Assembly: GCF_000711695.1 (NCBI RefSeq)
Contig: NW_013546955.1
Coordinates: 1-64,000 of the forward strand
Direction of reading: 5' to 3'
From: Tilletiaria anomala UBC 951
Taxonomy: Eukaryota > Basidiomycota > Exobasidiomycetes > Georgefischeriales > Tilletiariaceae
DNA length: 64,000 bases
Below are positions 1 through 12,600 of the stretch, one piece after another (position 1 is the stretch's first letter; each line of letters begins with the position of its first letter). The translations under genes and the position numbers were made by a program. The notes below the pieces were generated by a model, which searched no databases, was not told the origin of the DNA, and worked only from the letters and a program-made list of their open reading frames with translations.

Positions 1-1110
1 AATGGCTTTACGGACCATCGATACAATGGCTACTCGTCCTACCCTGCCAGTTACCCCAGCATGCTCTCCACGCACTTCCCCACGCATTCGATCGGCCTGA
101 CGAGCTCCTCGCGCCCGAGCACCAACAGCACCGGCGACGGCAGCGCGTACGGCCCACCCGGTGCGCCTGGGCCTTCTGGCGCCGCAGATCACCTGTCTGC
201 GCCGCCCGGTCTCCCGAGCATATCGCCCTTTAGCACCCGGCCCAACAGCAGCCACGGCTGCCCCGGCTCGCCAATGGACCGCCCGACGCTGCCACCGCTC
301 AGCTCTCTCAGCCGCCCCGGCACCGCCGGTGGTGCCGGCGGCAGAGGCGACGAGCCGCTCGCAGTCGGCATCGGCGCCACAGGCGCTGCGGCCGGCGGCG
401 GCGGACGCAACTCTATCTCCGGCCTCGCAGGGGGAGTGGGAGGTGATGCTGCCATCCGCCTTCCGTCGTCTCGCGCCAACAGCCTCTCGTTCGGAAACAG
501 GCTGCCCTCGCGCTCCGGCCCGCGCGGCGATGCGCTCGACTTCCACACGGCATCTTCGTCGTTCGCGCTCATGAACAAGTCGCCCGCGTTTGCTTCTGGG
601 CCCGTCTTTGGTGGCTCTGTGGCAGGTGCAGTCCTGGAAAAGGACCGCTTGCCTTCGCGTGGTGGCCTCCCCGTCGGCTTTCTGGGCATGGGCGGAACGG
701 CAGATCGCTCACGCGCGCGAGGATCCGCAGGGGGCAACGTGAATGGCATCGCCACAGGCACTGGCGCTGCGCCATCCTCCTCGGTGCGCACCAGCCCGGA
801 CGACTCTCTGTTCCAATTCCATCCGCCTCCATTGGACCGCGTGCGCGACGATCGCGACCTCAAGCGCCCCACCGACGACATGAACGACGGGCGCGCGCAC
901 AAGCGCTTCGCGACGATGGGCGATGCACCTTCTTGCGGCGAGGTGGTCGCCGCCGCTGGTGGTAGTGGGGGTGGAGGTAGTGGGCTGGGAGGGGGCAGGC
1001 CGCCTTCACGCCGCGTGTCGATCGCCGATCTGTGCGGGCCGTCGAATGGGGATGCTGACGAGGCGGACGTTGAGGACGCGCTCGCAGGTGTCGGGGGCGC
1101 TCGATCGTGA
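1..1110 (+). CDS. 3' part of a low-complexity, regulatory-looking protein (partial)
   Basis: The frame is open from base 1, so the 5' end lies outside the window; about 369 residues are visible to the stop at 1108-1110. The protein is rich in Gly, Ser, Pro and Ala with almost no hydrophobic core, as in the disordered tails of fungal transcription regulators. Near the end a more ordered segment appears, with a basic patch (KRPTDDMNDGRAHKRF) and then RRVSIADLCGPSN. No DNA-binding domain is visible. An alternative end is possible: a CTGAC branch-like site near 1053 and a CAG at 1085-1087 could splice into a second frame ending at 1174 with a 24-residue amphipathic helix. I do not recognise the family. 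Confidence 0.6.
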   Translation, partial: NGFTDHRYNGYSSYPASYPSMLSTHFPTHSIGLTSSSRPSTNSTGDGSAYGPPGAPGPSGAADHLSAPPGLPSISPFSTRPNSSHGCPGSPMDRPTLPPLSSLSRPGTAGGAGGRGDEPLAVGIGATGAAAGGGGRNSISGLAGGVGGDAAIRLPSSRANSLSFGNRLPSRSGPRGDALDFHTASSSFALMNKSPAFASGPVFGGSVAGAVLEKDRLPSRGGLPVGFLGMGGTADRSRARGSAGGNVNGIATGTGAAPSSSVRTSPDDSLFQFHPPPLDRVRDDRDLKRPTDDMNDGRAHKRFATMGDAPSCGEVVAAAGGSGGGGSGLGGGRPPSRRVSIADLCGPSNGDADEADVEDALAGVGGARS

Positions 1111-1406
1111 CATTAAAGAATTACGAACAGTCACTCGAACCTTGAGCCAGCTCATCGCATTGCTGCAAGACTAACCCACTTAAGAGCAATATCGACGACA
1201 GGGGCATTCGACCTTCTGAAGCTAGCCCATCATCGTCGATCATCCATCATCTCTTTGTTTTTCCTTTGCTTTGCATCTTGCTTGCTTCAACCCATGCGCA
1301 GGGGTGTTGTATCCTATTATACGTGCTATATCATCATGGCATAGAGAATGCCTGTCTCACGAACGCTGGCCTGAGGGCGCAGGACCGGGGACGGCTGTTG
1401 CTGCTG

Positions 1407-2701
1407 CTACTGCTGTGCGGACTTGCTATCAATGGATGGAACTATACGGCCATACGAGGCTATAGCAGGCAGTGTACTGCGAAAAAAGAAAAAGGTTGCA
1501 AACGATGAAACAAATATGAGCAAGGGGGCTGTTATTCTCGCTCTGCGTCGACAGCACTGCCGTAGGCGCGCTGGCGAGAGGCGAGGCGAGCCCAACGAGG
1601 ATAGGAAACACGGACCCATACTCACCCGTGCGACCATGCTCCTCGGCAAGCCCTGCACTTCGGCAGCCGCCTCGCTGCGCAGACGCAGCAGCGCAGCAAG
1701 CAGGACAACCGTAGCAGATCCCGCTGCGGTGGCTTCTGCACTCCATTTCCACCGTCGCCGGCGCTGCTGTTGCTGCGTTGGGACGGCTTGCGCTGTCTGT
1801 TCTGCCCCTGCTTCGGGCTCGGCCGCGCATTCTGTTCCTGTCGACGGCATTGCCCTTGCGCGCGTCCCCATCCGTATGCGCAGCCGCGTCCACACGGCCT
1901 TGGCGCCGAGCGCAGCGTGCAGACTGCCGGCGCCCACGAGCGTGGCGTACAACGCCCCCGTGAGCAGTGGGTGAGCGTGCAGGCCGTACGAGACGTACGT
2001 GTAATCCAGCTCCGACGGGCTCAGGCTGTGGATTGGGGGGTGCGATGCTCGCGGGACGATGCGGTTCAGGACGGCGTGCTGCAAGACAAGTGGGAAGAGC
2101 ACGTAGCCGCTGAGAGTGTGCAGCGTCAGGGGCGGGAAGCTGGCTCGCAGCGTGGAGAGCGTATACGGGCTAACGCCGCCGTGAACATGGGAGTCATCGT
2201 CCGCGTCGGCCGACTGCGGTTTCTCTTTGCCCTTGCGGCTCTGTCTGCGCCTGAACGTGCTCTGGCTCCGTCGCTGCCACTTGAAATACGCCCGCACGAG
2301 CCGCTTCAATACGCCAGCGCCAACATGCGCTGCGAGCGGTGCCCAGACAAAGATCGACTCCGTCAGCGCTGTTTGGTAGTAGACTCTGCCAAGAATCTGC
2401 GGTGTGCGGATAAGGGCCGTTCAGCTTCCTGCGCTGCTGGCTGTCGAGCAAGCTTGCACGCCGCGCCCACCATCGTCTTGCTCGCCAATTCAGCTGCACC
2501 GGAGGCATCTCGCGAGCACGCAAGAAGCGAGACACTGGGTGCTGCAACGTGCACGAATAGGAAGGCGGCGAAAACGGTTGCGCTTGCATGTTGAACACCC
2601 GTCAGTGTCGCCAGCAGGGGTCCCGGTTCCGGTCCAGGTGATGAGGTGCGAGTGGAGGCAGGAGGGCTCACGGATGACGCAGAGACGGAGGCGACGGTCA
2701 T
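1407..2701 (-). CDS. MCP1: MCP1-like mitochondrial membrane protein (DUF1691 family)
   Basis: This is a multi-pass membrane protein resembling yeast Mcp1, an outer-membrane protein of mitochondria linked to lipid homeostasis. Exon 1 (2701-2471) begins at an ATG and carries a hydrophobic segment with TGVQHASATVFAAFLFVHV, matching the first helix of the family with its histidines. A 74-nt intron (2397-2470) is followed by exon 2, which opens ILGRVYYQTALTESIFVWAP and then LAAHVGAGVLKR, the repeat-like second helix. A third helix contains LTLHTLSGYVLFPLVLQHAV. Phase is kept across the intron. The last 100 residues are basic and low-complexity and may be mis-framed by an unseen 3' intron. Family call is fairly sure; the exact C-terminus is not. 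Confidence 0.72.
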
Positions 2702-5018
2702 GATGCGACGACTACGGCGATGATGATGATGGAGTCGTGGGATGCGTATAGCTCGAGTCGCGGGCTGTGGAATCGCTTCCCTGTCACGAATGCATCCTCA
2801 TCGGCCACGGATCTCTGCACACCGCAATGTCGCTCACTTCATAAAGCACGATGCCATGCAAGTGTATGGTATGATGTACCGGCTCTACTTTGCCCTATCT
2901 AGGTCTCTCTCCCTATTACCCTAACCCCCCCGTGTAGGCTAACCCAGAGTCCGAAGCTGGAAGCGTCGGGACCCGGGACCCGGGACCCGGAAATCGGACG
3001 AGGCAAGGCTCGCCTATCTTGCTCTCGACCCATTCTCTCTTGTGCTTGACCGGCACGGAACAAGCGACCACAGCCTGCTGTCAATCCCTTGCGAGGAGAG
3101 ACGCGGTTGGCACGGTGGGAAACGGGTCAGAACGCGACGCGAAGTTTCGGAGAACGCATGCGACATACATCCAAGCCTGACGAGGGCTGGCGCACTGGCA
3201 CAGGCTAGTCTTACACATGAACAAATATGAAACATGTTTGTGGTAGTGTGACATTCACTTTTCTCCCCTCTCCGTTGAGAGGTGATGTAATCGTGATCTG
3301 AGGACACTTTGATCTTTAGGCCGAGGGGGAAAAGGGAAAGACCCAGGCAAATAATGACCAAGCACGAGCGATCCATAGTCCCGTGGGGGCGTGTGGGAGG
3401 AATGGCATCCTTCCTGAGCAAGCAGAACACTAGCCCTGTACCAGCAGTTGGGATGAAACTTTAAAATGAATGAGACATGCACGTCGGCTCCTCGTTGTGC
3501 ATGCGCGCATTTTCCCCCTGCACCAGAAAGGGGGGGTGCAGCGGTGAAGAATGGGCAGACACTGGTGAGCTGCCTCACAGTGTGTTGCGAGGACAAGGTT
3601 CTCATCTTGCACGCAGACAACATGCCGGTACCCGGAGAATATAACCCAAAGCGATGACCCACAAGCGCGGTTCCGCCCGCGTGCGAGCACGTCCGTGGGT
3701 TTGACGTGAATGAACTTTATGCCCATCTGCCATCTGCTAGGCTTGTCCCCTCGCCCACTGTCACTTATTAGACGCCACCCTGCAAGTTGCGAATGATCTT
3801 CTCATGCAGCTTGCACGGCCTTCCTTTCTTGGGGCCGATGGAACAGAAGTGGGATAATGCCCGATGGCGAAGGACTGCCATGTATGTACAAGGTAAAACG
3901 TACATCCCCACGTGCACTTGTCTGCAAGGGAAAGAGCGAGGAGGGAAAAAGAGAGTTTGAGGGCGAGTGATGTGGGCTGTGCCCGCCTCTGTCCCTCACA
4001 TGCTCCTCCACCTCCAATCTCCCACAGTCTCAAGCCGTTCAACAACGCTCTTCCGTTTTTCGATCTTGTGTCTTCCCCCATCTCGCGTCGGGCACATACA
4101 TATTGCTTCGCAGTCTTGGTCGATTGGCCAGCCGCCAGCATGTCAGTGTTGATGAGAGCACACATGACTGGCAGGTAAACGATGTAAAGATACATGCAGT
4201 CACCGTCTCGGGCAAGCCAGGGCGGATGGCTGCCTGCTGCTGACTGACTGACATGACACAACTGGTGATTGCAGATTTCCGTTTTGAAGCACCAGCTCAC
4301 CCAGGAACAGTACCGAAATCTCTCTCAGATCAGGCCCAGGCTCGTCCTCGTCACAAGCAGCGGACAGAACTCGTCTATTGTCATGTGCGCGTGCAATAAG
4401 CTTTAATGCGTGAGCAGTAAGTCATCCCTGCGCCAGAGGAGTCGCGGATTTGGGTCTAATGTCAGGAGGACGGGATCATGGTGGGGGAGCACGAACATGT
4501 TTGGACCGGCGGGCGACAAACCAACCTCATCCAGCCATCACCCGTATCACCAGTCCTCTGTTTGGTTGGTGGCCTTGCAGGCACCACAAACTTTTCACTC
4601 TTTGCACTTTGCAGGAGAGCATCGGCACTAACATCCACTCTGCACGCTGTACACTGCAGAGTTCATCAGCTGTCAGATACCACAGCTCATGCAACACACT
4701 CTTTTCAGATTTCTGATACGTGCTGTGTGAGAAAATAACAGCAGTGGTTCCGTGGTGGGCTCTTGCCGGCCTGTGCATGTCAACAACATGCAAGCATGAA
4801 AGCAACCACCGTAGGCAAGTATCAAAAGCGTATATAGACCAGCACTCGGAGCGGTCCATCATCCATGATCTTTCCTGATCTCTCGTGGTACCAGCCGTCA
4901 GCTGTAGTAGCCGTCACTCTGCCTTATTCGTCCTGCCAAAGCACAGCGTCCAGAAACGTGAAGCGCCGCCGCCAAGCCGGTCCATCTGCCGCTTATTCTT
5001 CAAACCCGTCTTGTCATC
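2702..5018. other. Intergenic stretch, no gene recognised
   Basis: Only short overlapping open frames without family resemblance or intron-consistent continuation are visible. The stretch holds a small GGGACCC tandem repeat near 2968 and presumably the promoters of the flanking genes, which point away from each other. Confidence 0.5.
2968..2990. repeat. Short GGGACCC tandem repeat
   Basis: Three near-perfect copies of the 7-mer GGGACCC lie head to tail in the intergenic region. The unit is self-complementary, so the run can also fold on itself. No function can be assigned. Confidence 0.7.
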
Positions 5019-6352
5019 ATGTCGGCCTACGATCTTTCACTCGGCTGTATCCTCATCGGGGTGATGCTCAACATTTGGCTCTACGGCTTCTCCGTATTGC
5101 AGACTCACCTCTACTACACTACCTTCCGGAACGATGGCAAGTGGCTTAAGATATTCGTCGCGTTTTTGTTCATCATCGACACAATGAACAGTGTCTTTGA
5201 CGCGCATTTCATATACGACTACTTGGGTGAGTGTATGCGGGAAGAATTCTTTCTGCTCCGGCTCGACTGACGTGACGTTGTCGTTCTGTAGTCACCAACT
5301 TTGGCAACCTGCAGTTTGCGTCTCGCTCCAATGTCACGTTTACGACGGATCCCGTAATGACGGGCATCATGGCCTTCTCGTGCCAGCTCTTCTTTGCCTG
5401 GCGCGTGCGCCGCCTGAACAAGGGTTGGATCATCCCTGCTAGCATTTGCATCCTCTCGTTCGCCTCGCTCTTGGGTGCAATTGGCTCGACAATTGGCGTC
5501 TCGATCGTGCTCACCTTTGAGAAGTTCCAAAGCTTCCAGGTCGTCGTCATCATCTGGTTGCTCTTTGCCGCTCTCGCCGACTTGACCATCACGGTCAGCC
5601 TGATCTACACGCTCCGACAGAGCAGGACCGGGTTCAAGGCAACGGACGACCTCATCACTCGGCTGATCAGGATCACGCTCCAGACGGGCCTGCTCACTAC
5701 CACATTTGCCATTATCGACCTGATCCTCTTCCTCGCCAGCCCCACCACGCTGCACCTGGTCTTCAATCTGCCGCTTGCCAAGCTGTACATCAATTCGCTG
5801 CTCTCGACGCTCAATGCACGCCAGAGCATCAGCAATGTCGTCTTTTCCGCCGACGGCACGGGCTCGGGCTCGGGCGTCCGCGCCATCAGCGGCACGGGCA
5901 ACCGCCACTCGACGTATGCTGGCGCCGTCACGTCGCAACCCGTTTCGAACGTGCAGACCGCGTCGCACGGCAGCCGCGGCATCTCGATCCTCGCTCGGCT
6001 CGGTGCGACCGGCCGACCGAAGCCTGCGGATGCGGCCTCTGCGCTGGAGAATGGCGTCCACATCCACACAGTCGAGGAGCGCTTTGAGGAGAAGAACGCC
6101 GTCATGCACATTTCGGAATCGACGTCGACCTTCAATGTCGACGGCCAGGATCAGCCAAAGGACCTTGAGATGTGCACCGCTGCCAATCGGCCACACAGCA
6201 ACAGCGTCGGGACCAGCGCCAGCGGCTCGTCGGATCAGCACACGGCCTGCTCTACCCAGCAACAGGAGCCGGTCTTATACCACCCGTTCGCGTCGCCGCA
6301 ACCTGGTAACGCGCTGCAGATCAGCACGGCCAATGCCGAACACATTCCATGA
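5019..6352 (+). CDS. DUF6534-type multi-pass membrane protein
   Basis: Exon 1 is 5019-5226 and exon 2 is 5292-6352, joined by a 65-nt intron (GTGAGT...CTGTAG) that keeps phase and gives 422 residues. About seven hydrophobic helices occupy the first 260 residues, beginning LGCILIGVMLNIWLYGF, with an FDAHFIYDYL turn after helix 2. The end of the membrane domain reads INSLLSTLNARQSI, the hallmark SLLxxLNxR motif of the basidiomycete DUF6534 family. A polar tail of about 150 residues follows, probably cytosolic. Molecular function of the family is unknown; members are abundant and lineage-expanded in Basidiomycota. An unrelated long frame on the other strand over 5219-6262 is a shadow. Confidence 0.88.
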
Positions 6353-7033
6353 TCCGTCGGCGCATCGTTGTTCGTCTTTTCTACGCAGTATACCCGCCCA
6401 CTTTGCCGCGGCAGCCAGCAACCCAAAACAGCAAGTCTGTCGCACTTCATGCAGACACGCACTGTCACACGCATACAAACAAGCAACCAACAAAGCTCCG
6501 CAGCATCACAGCCCCTCGTTGGCTCATATGCAGGCACGCTGGTAGAGCCGAGCCCGAGCGTATATCAGTCGCTAGTCACCCTTGTATACATAGTCTCACT
6601 ATCATTCTGTCGTATGTGTTTGGGCAAGCATAGGTCGCTCATCACTCGCTGTCACCGTTATCGTTGTCGCAAATCCCTTGCAATTATTGTTTCACTCGCG
6701 CGAATAGCATGCAACATATCAGGTCATCTTGTCGCTTTTGCTCTTTCCTTTAGTGTTCAGCCTTCAGCGTGAACAACTTGTGCAGGCTAGACTCTGGAAT
6801 GACTGAATATTTTCGCCGCATCTCGGCAGATGTGTGTACCTGCGCGGAACGTGTTTTCCATGGGTTTCACGATCGAACGGACACGAGAAGAGAGAACTCA
6901 GCACTCACTTTTGCAGTCTTATAGTCACTACGAAGGGTTAGAGGGAGCCCTCTGCGAAGGCAAGGAGCTGCAGGGCTCAGGACTTCCCAGTGCAATCCCC
7001 GACGAGAACCGCTTGCCGCTACTTGAGTGAATC
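6353..7033. other. Intergenic stretch, no gene recognised
   Basis: 3' flank of the DUF6534 gene and promoter region of the SAP-domain gene. No RNA gene or conserved frame seen. Confidence 0.5.
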
Positions 7034-8643
7034 ATGCTTCGCCTTGCCACGTCGAGCGCTTTCCGCTCGCAAGCGGCCCGTCTGAGCGTTGCTGCGCAAC
7101 CGCCGCAGACCCGGACGCTGGTGTCGAGCGTGCTGCTCACAAGAGATTTGTACAACGACCGCAAGGTGCTCGATCTCAAGACAGAACTCAAGCAGCGTGG
7201 CCTGTCAACGAGCGGAAGGCGCGAAGAGCTCATTCGCAGGCTTCTGCAAGATGATATTCGGAAGGCCGGTGGCGGTGGCGGTAGCGGTAATGGCGCCAAG
7301 AACCTTCAGACGGGCGGCGCGCGGTCCAAGGCCACGCTGGCGAGCCTGAGGGACAGCGACAAGAAGAAGGGTGGCACTGCTGCGGCTGCCGCACCCAAAG
7401 GCAACACTGGTGCTTCCTCCGCTGCAAACGACAGCGCTGCGATCCCCAAGCCAACGGCGTCGAAAGAGGAGAAAGCCGCCAAGCTCACCAGCGCATCTGC
7501 TTCACAAGGCGACCTGGTCATCGACCCGTCCGTCGTAGTCTCCATCGGCGGAGGCTCGAGGAAGCCCTTCGCTTCGCCCAACGTGGTGGCTGCTGCGACT
7601 TCGGTTTCTGCAGATGACATTCCGCCTCTCAAGGAGCCGGAGAGCAACCCACCAGGCGTGCCACCACAGGACCTACCCAAAGTGCCAAATACGTTCAAGT
7701 ATGTCATCCCGTACGAGAAGCCCGCGCCGGTGCATGGTGCAGAGATTGTAAGTACAGAGTATGGACCGAGGGATTGTGAGGCGGTCGCTGACGCTTTTCA
7801 TGTATGTGGCGCTTCACACAGCCCCTCGTGACAGCATACACATCCCCTGGGGCGGCTGCGGATCGCTTCGCCAAAAAGGCGGCTGAGGAGAAGCTTCGGC
7901 CTCTGCGCAAGGTCATCGCCGTCGCCGGCACGTCGACCATGCCTGGTGGGGGCATCAGTTCGGCAGCGCACGACGCGGGCTTGAGCGACGCGGGCGACAG
8001 CGAAGCACACACTTACGACAGCCCCTCATCGGCATCGTCATCTTCACCTCTACAATGTCTGCTCTCCGACGTCTGCAACGACCTCGGCGCCAATGCTGCG
8101 CACGTCGAAAGGCAGGCGTCGAAGGTCGCAGGCGACGTCTCCAAGGCTGTCTCGACCAGGCTAAGCGAACTGTCGGAGAGCGTCCGCGCCTTTAGCAGCA
8201 GCAGCAGCAGCAGCTCGAGCGCACCTTCTGCGTCTGCTTCCTCCTCATCGAGTAGCAGCGGCCGCAGCAAGTCCCGCCCGCTCGACGAGCACGAGCGCAC
8301 AGGCTCATATGTCCTCGGTGCGATCCTCGCCAGCGGGTTCGTCCTCGGCGGGCTGGGTAAAAAGCCGTCTGCGCTGAGCGCCGATGTGCAGGAGCCGGCG
8401 ACGCTGGTACAAAAGGCCGTTAGCAAGGCGAGCGACAAGGTCGCTGCCAGCACAAGCGAAAGCACGGATGCGAGAGGGGCTGCAGACAAGACATTCTCAG
8501 CGGGTAAGGGCCGCGTCGGCAAGGCGCTCGGAGACCTCAAGGTCGGCGTGGCGGCGGGTAACGGAGCGGGCGCAGCTGCCGATACCAACAGGAACTTTGC
8601 AAGTGCCGCTGGCATCGTCGGCGGCGGGCCGCGCAAAGTGTGA
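7034..8643 (+). CDS. SAP-domain mitochondrial protein, AIM34-like
   Basis: Exon 1 is 7034-7747 and exon 2 is 7822-8643, separated by a 74-nt intron (GTAAGT, branch-like CTGAC, CACAG), giving 511 residues. The N-terminus (MLRLATSSAFRSQAARL) is an Arg/Ser-rich amphipathic mitochondrial targeting sequence. A single SAP helix-extension-helix motif sits at residues about 48-75 (DLKTELKQRGL, then REELIRRLL). This pairing of presequence and SAP motif is seen in yeast Aim34. A long Ala/Ser/Pro linker follows, with a run of serine codons (AGC repeat at about 8194-8216). A probable C-terminal membrane helix (GSYVLGAILASGFVLGGLG) near residue 420 suggests an inner-membrane protein with a matrix SAP domain. 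Role unknown. Confidence 0.8.
8194..8216 (+). repeat. AGC microsatellite inside the SAP-protein gene
   Basis: About eight AGC codons in a row encode a serine stretch, followed by more degenerate serine codons. The run is length-variable in principle and lies in the disordered linker. Confidence 0.75.
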
Positions 8644-9612
8644 CGGAGAGGGCGGGGGGTTAAGGCCCATCGATTCTTAGTGCATGCCCTTGTAGATCCA
8701 CACATTGTCACACAAAAGTGGGAGCGCCTACATACAACCAGCCAAGCAGTGTCGCCGTGCTTGTGCTCTGTATCCCTTTGGAGCACTGTGGAACGGATTC
8801 CCGATGTGATCCCCAGCGTACGGAACCCTCGCAACGCGATTTTTTTGTGAACATTCGAGCAGTCGCGACCGTGTTCATGCCACCTCGTGTTCATGACAGA
8901 AGAGAAAGTCGCTGTTTTGATGCGAGTAGCGGCCGTCCCTTTGAGTGAAGCCGGACGGCGACCTGACGGACGGGGTTAACCCTGGCAGCGGCAGCGCAAG
9001 CGGTGAGCGAATGTGAGAGAAGCATACAGAAAGGGAGCAATGGAGGAATGAATCCGGAGTTCCAGGTCAAGACACAGAGTAAGGCCGAGTGGGATCGTTC
9101 TGGCAGTTCCGCGGCGCCCGGACAGTCTCTTGGCTGTCCTAAGCAAGTATTGTAAATCGTGTCGCAAATTATGTCATTGCTCTTGGCTCGCCTTCAATTT
9201 GGGATACATGCTGTAGCAGTGGGATGCGAGAGAGTGGAGAGAGACAACGAAGGACAAGAGCATGCCATTGCAAGGGTCGAGGACGCGAGGTGTCTCAAGC
9301 TCACACGGGCGGATGGAGCAGACCTGCATCTGCGATCTATCATCAGCGAGAATAGATACCCCGTCCTCGCACAGCGCTGGCATCAGCGCCGGCGCTCGCT
9401 TCGCCGGGGAACCAGCAATCAGAATCGAGACGGGCTGCGGCCGACGACGATCTCCGCACAGAGTTATCAGCGGGAAGGACTTGAGAGCACGTCGTAGATC
9501 GTCGTTGTCACCCAGAGCAGAAACAGGTGTCTGCTCTTGCAATTCCGAGTGAACGGATTGGCTGTGGTGGCACCGACTTTGTATAGATTGTATGGTGTGT
9601 AATTGGCACGCC
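8644..9612. other. Intergenic stretch, no gene recognised
   Basis: 3' flank of the SAP-protein gene and 5' flank of the zinc-finger gene. Short frames here show no family resemblance. Confidence 0.5.
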
Positions 9613-12600
9613 ATGGTGCCCTCAGACGTCGGCATGTCCACGACCTCGTCCATGGTGCGGCCTTCCCATCAGGCATCGACATATTCTAGTGCGAATCCCC
9701 TACCGGTCGCAACAGAACCCCTCCCAGTGTCATGGAACACGAGCTCCATTGCAGGTGAGTGTTCGAGTAGACTTTTTGCATTCGGGTTGCTTTCTGACGA
9801 GGCGCACACACTTTGGTTGCCATACAGAAACTTCGACCACCGTGGACGCAACCATGTCCTCCGTAAACAGGTTTAAGGCCTCCCTACCCTCTACATCCTT
9901 TGAAGCGCCAATGCCATCAGCGACCGCGGCGTTCAAAGCATCCGTGCCGTCGGTGGGCAACACGCACGCTCGTCCGCCGAGCTCACCCCGGACGACCAGT
10001 GCCGTCGACGGTACGCCAAAGGAGAAGCGCCAGCGCGATGCCTTGTATCGCTCCTCGTGGCAGTCAGGTTCGCAGACCGAGCACGACCGGCAGAAGGCTG
10101 CCGTGGCGGCCGGCTGTCCGGGCTCGACGTCCGCGACTGGCTCCCAGCTGAACAGCGTCTATCAAGCACGCGGCGAGGCGGCGCAGAATGGCAGCCCCGA
10201 CAGCGACCGGGATGATACCTGGCGAACCGAACTGATGGAGCTAGAGGGCTGCTCCTTTGGCTGGAAAAAGGCACTGTGCATGCGTCAGCAGCGGGCCGCC
10301 CAACTTATCTTTGACAGCGAGAGCAGCGGGGTGTCGACGCCGATTGCTGGAGCCACGGGCATCAAAGGAAGGTTGGTCGTGGCTAGCGATGAAGAGCATG
10401 ACTTGGACGGTAGGCCGCTCAATACCATGGATGAGGAGTCGCAGATAGTGGCCACATTCGGCAACAGCCAGGGCAGCGCCGGACACGGCACCCTAAAAGA
10501 ATCGCACGACGCGACAGCTGGATTTGGAAGCCAAGGGCTTGACGGGTTGTCCATTGTTGAGGGCAGTTCATCTGCGGGCGAGGACGCCACGAATGGTCGA
10601 CGAGGCTCGGATGTGCTGCTGACCGAGATGGAGGGGATTAGCCCTGGCATCAGCAGCGGGAGGAAGGGCGGTGCATCCTCCTCGAACACTATACCAAAAG
10701 GCGTCGCCGGAGCCGAGGCGGAAGCCAGTTCGCTGTCCGTTGGTCTGACCGGTACCGAGCGGATGCAGCAGCGGCATTCGCTGCCTGGCTACAAGCCCAG
10801 CTTGCGGTCGGCATCCGCAGCAGCCAAGCAAGACCAGGCGAAGGCAGCGCAAATGGCGCTGATGCTCACCCCTGAACAGCAAGCGCGAGAGCGGCAGCAG
10901 ATCCGCGCTGACCTCGCCGGGATCGACCGACGTGCGCTCAAAGGGCCGCTACGGGATTTGATGCAAAATCCCAATTACACCGGTGAGATCCCAGGCAGCC
11001 TATGGGGCAGCAATGCCGCTGTTTCCACTGCTGCGTCGGGCAGCGACAGCGAGACGTTCGATCTCTCGGGCGGTGGTGCTGGTGGCGGCGTGCACGACAG
11101 GCCGCAGATCGGGACCAGGAGACGCAGTAACAGCCTGGGCAGTACTGCGATTACGTTGCATTACCCATCTCCCTCTCCGCCGCTTTTTCCGCTGGGAAGG
11201 CCAAACGGGGACACTGCGAATGTGGCTCAGGATCGGTTCTCCACGCTTAAAGCGCAGAATCAGACACCGGCACAGGCAGAGTATTCAATAACTATGCCGC
11301 CTCCGCCCCAGCCTGCTCTTGCGAGCAAGCAGACACATAACGAACGCAAGGAGAACGCCAGCAGCTCAGCAGCGACGACAAGAAAAACGCCTCCTCGCCG
11401 CCAAGAATTCCGACGTGCCCGGAGCGGCCTGACTGTCAGTCCACAGGAAACCTTTCTGGACTACGAAAATGTCGAGGCTGCCATCTTAGCATCGAGCGCG
11501 ATGGGCCGAAGCTCGGGGGCGGGGAACGTAAGCGTGTTTGCGCCGGATCCGCCTGAGCTAAAGAACGCGTTGGCCGGCGACGGGCTCGAGGGGCAACCGG
11601 TGCCATTACATATTCCCAGCAGGCCGGCCGCGATTGATGATGTGCCTGCGTCGTTGGCTGATGTAAGAACTGTGGTGGCGACGGCTGGGAGAGTCAAGGC
11701 TGGGGGGAACATGCAGGAGCGGGATGCGCACGCGAATGGCATGGGCACACCCAAAGCAGATTCCGACGCGGTGTTGCTGGACGATACGCCGAGCTTGACG
11801 GGCAGCAGTAGCGTCTCGAGCAGGGAAGAGAGCATGATCGCCTCGCCGCCGTCTGACAACCAAGCGTCCTCGCTGCTGAACCCGAGTCGGCCTAGTATGG
11901 AGCGATTTCAGACCCTCAAGCCGGGCGAAATGCCGTCTTGGCGGAGCGTAAGGAAGGCATCGTTGTCGTCTGACTCGTCGCTGATACAGATCGATGACGA
12001 AGTCGTTGCGGATGACAGGCTGTCACAGGGCAGCTCCGCCGCCAACTTCCTCAACGCGAACAGCGCGCTTGGAAGGTTGACCAGCACGCCGGACGACGAG
12101 GACGAAAAACCGTACCTCAACCGCACTCATCCTAATGCTGCGTTCCCTTTCCCAGCCCAACGCGGGCAAGCGGGCCACGCACCTGGATTGGCAGCGGTGA
12201 ATGTCCGCAACGCCGTTCGGGCGTCGAGTCGGGAGGATGCGAGCGCACCGCGCTTTTCACAATTTTCGGCGTCGTCCAGCGAGGAGGAGGACAAGGCTTG
12301 CGTCAGCTTTACAGCCAAGATAATGAGCGGCAGTGGAATGCTCGCACCGCCCGGCAGACGGCCCCTCGCTGGGCGCAGGGCGCCGGGAACATTTGGGGGG
12401 TATGGATACATTCCGGGCAGCGCGGATAGCGGCCTTTCGATTCCCGACGGGCAGGCTCCTTCCGAGGATAGCAGCAGCAGTAGCAGCGACGTGAACATTG
12501 AGCAGAACCGACCGCTTGCGCTGCATGGCCTCATGTCGCGGGAGGCGATAAACGGCAGCAAGAAGGAGAAGCGCCGGACGTCGGAGGCGGGCAGCCAGAG

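Noticed and set aside
2905-2935. CCCTAACCCC-like, telomere-type sequence
   Set aside because: Only one CCCTAA unit in a C-rich tract; no array, and genes lie on both sides.
5219-6262. 347-codon open frame on the minus strand
   Set aside because: It is antisense to the DUF6534 gene, is Arg/Asp-rich without motifs, and follows the codon bias of the real gene.
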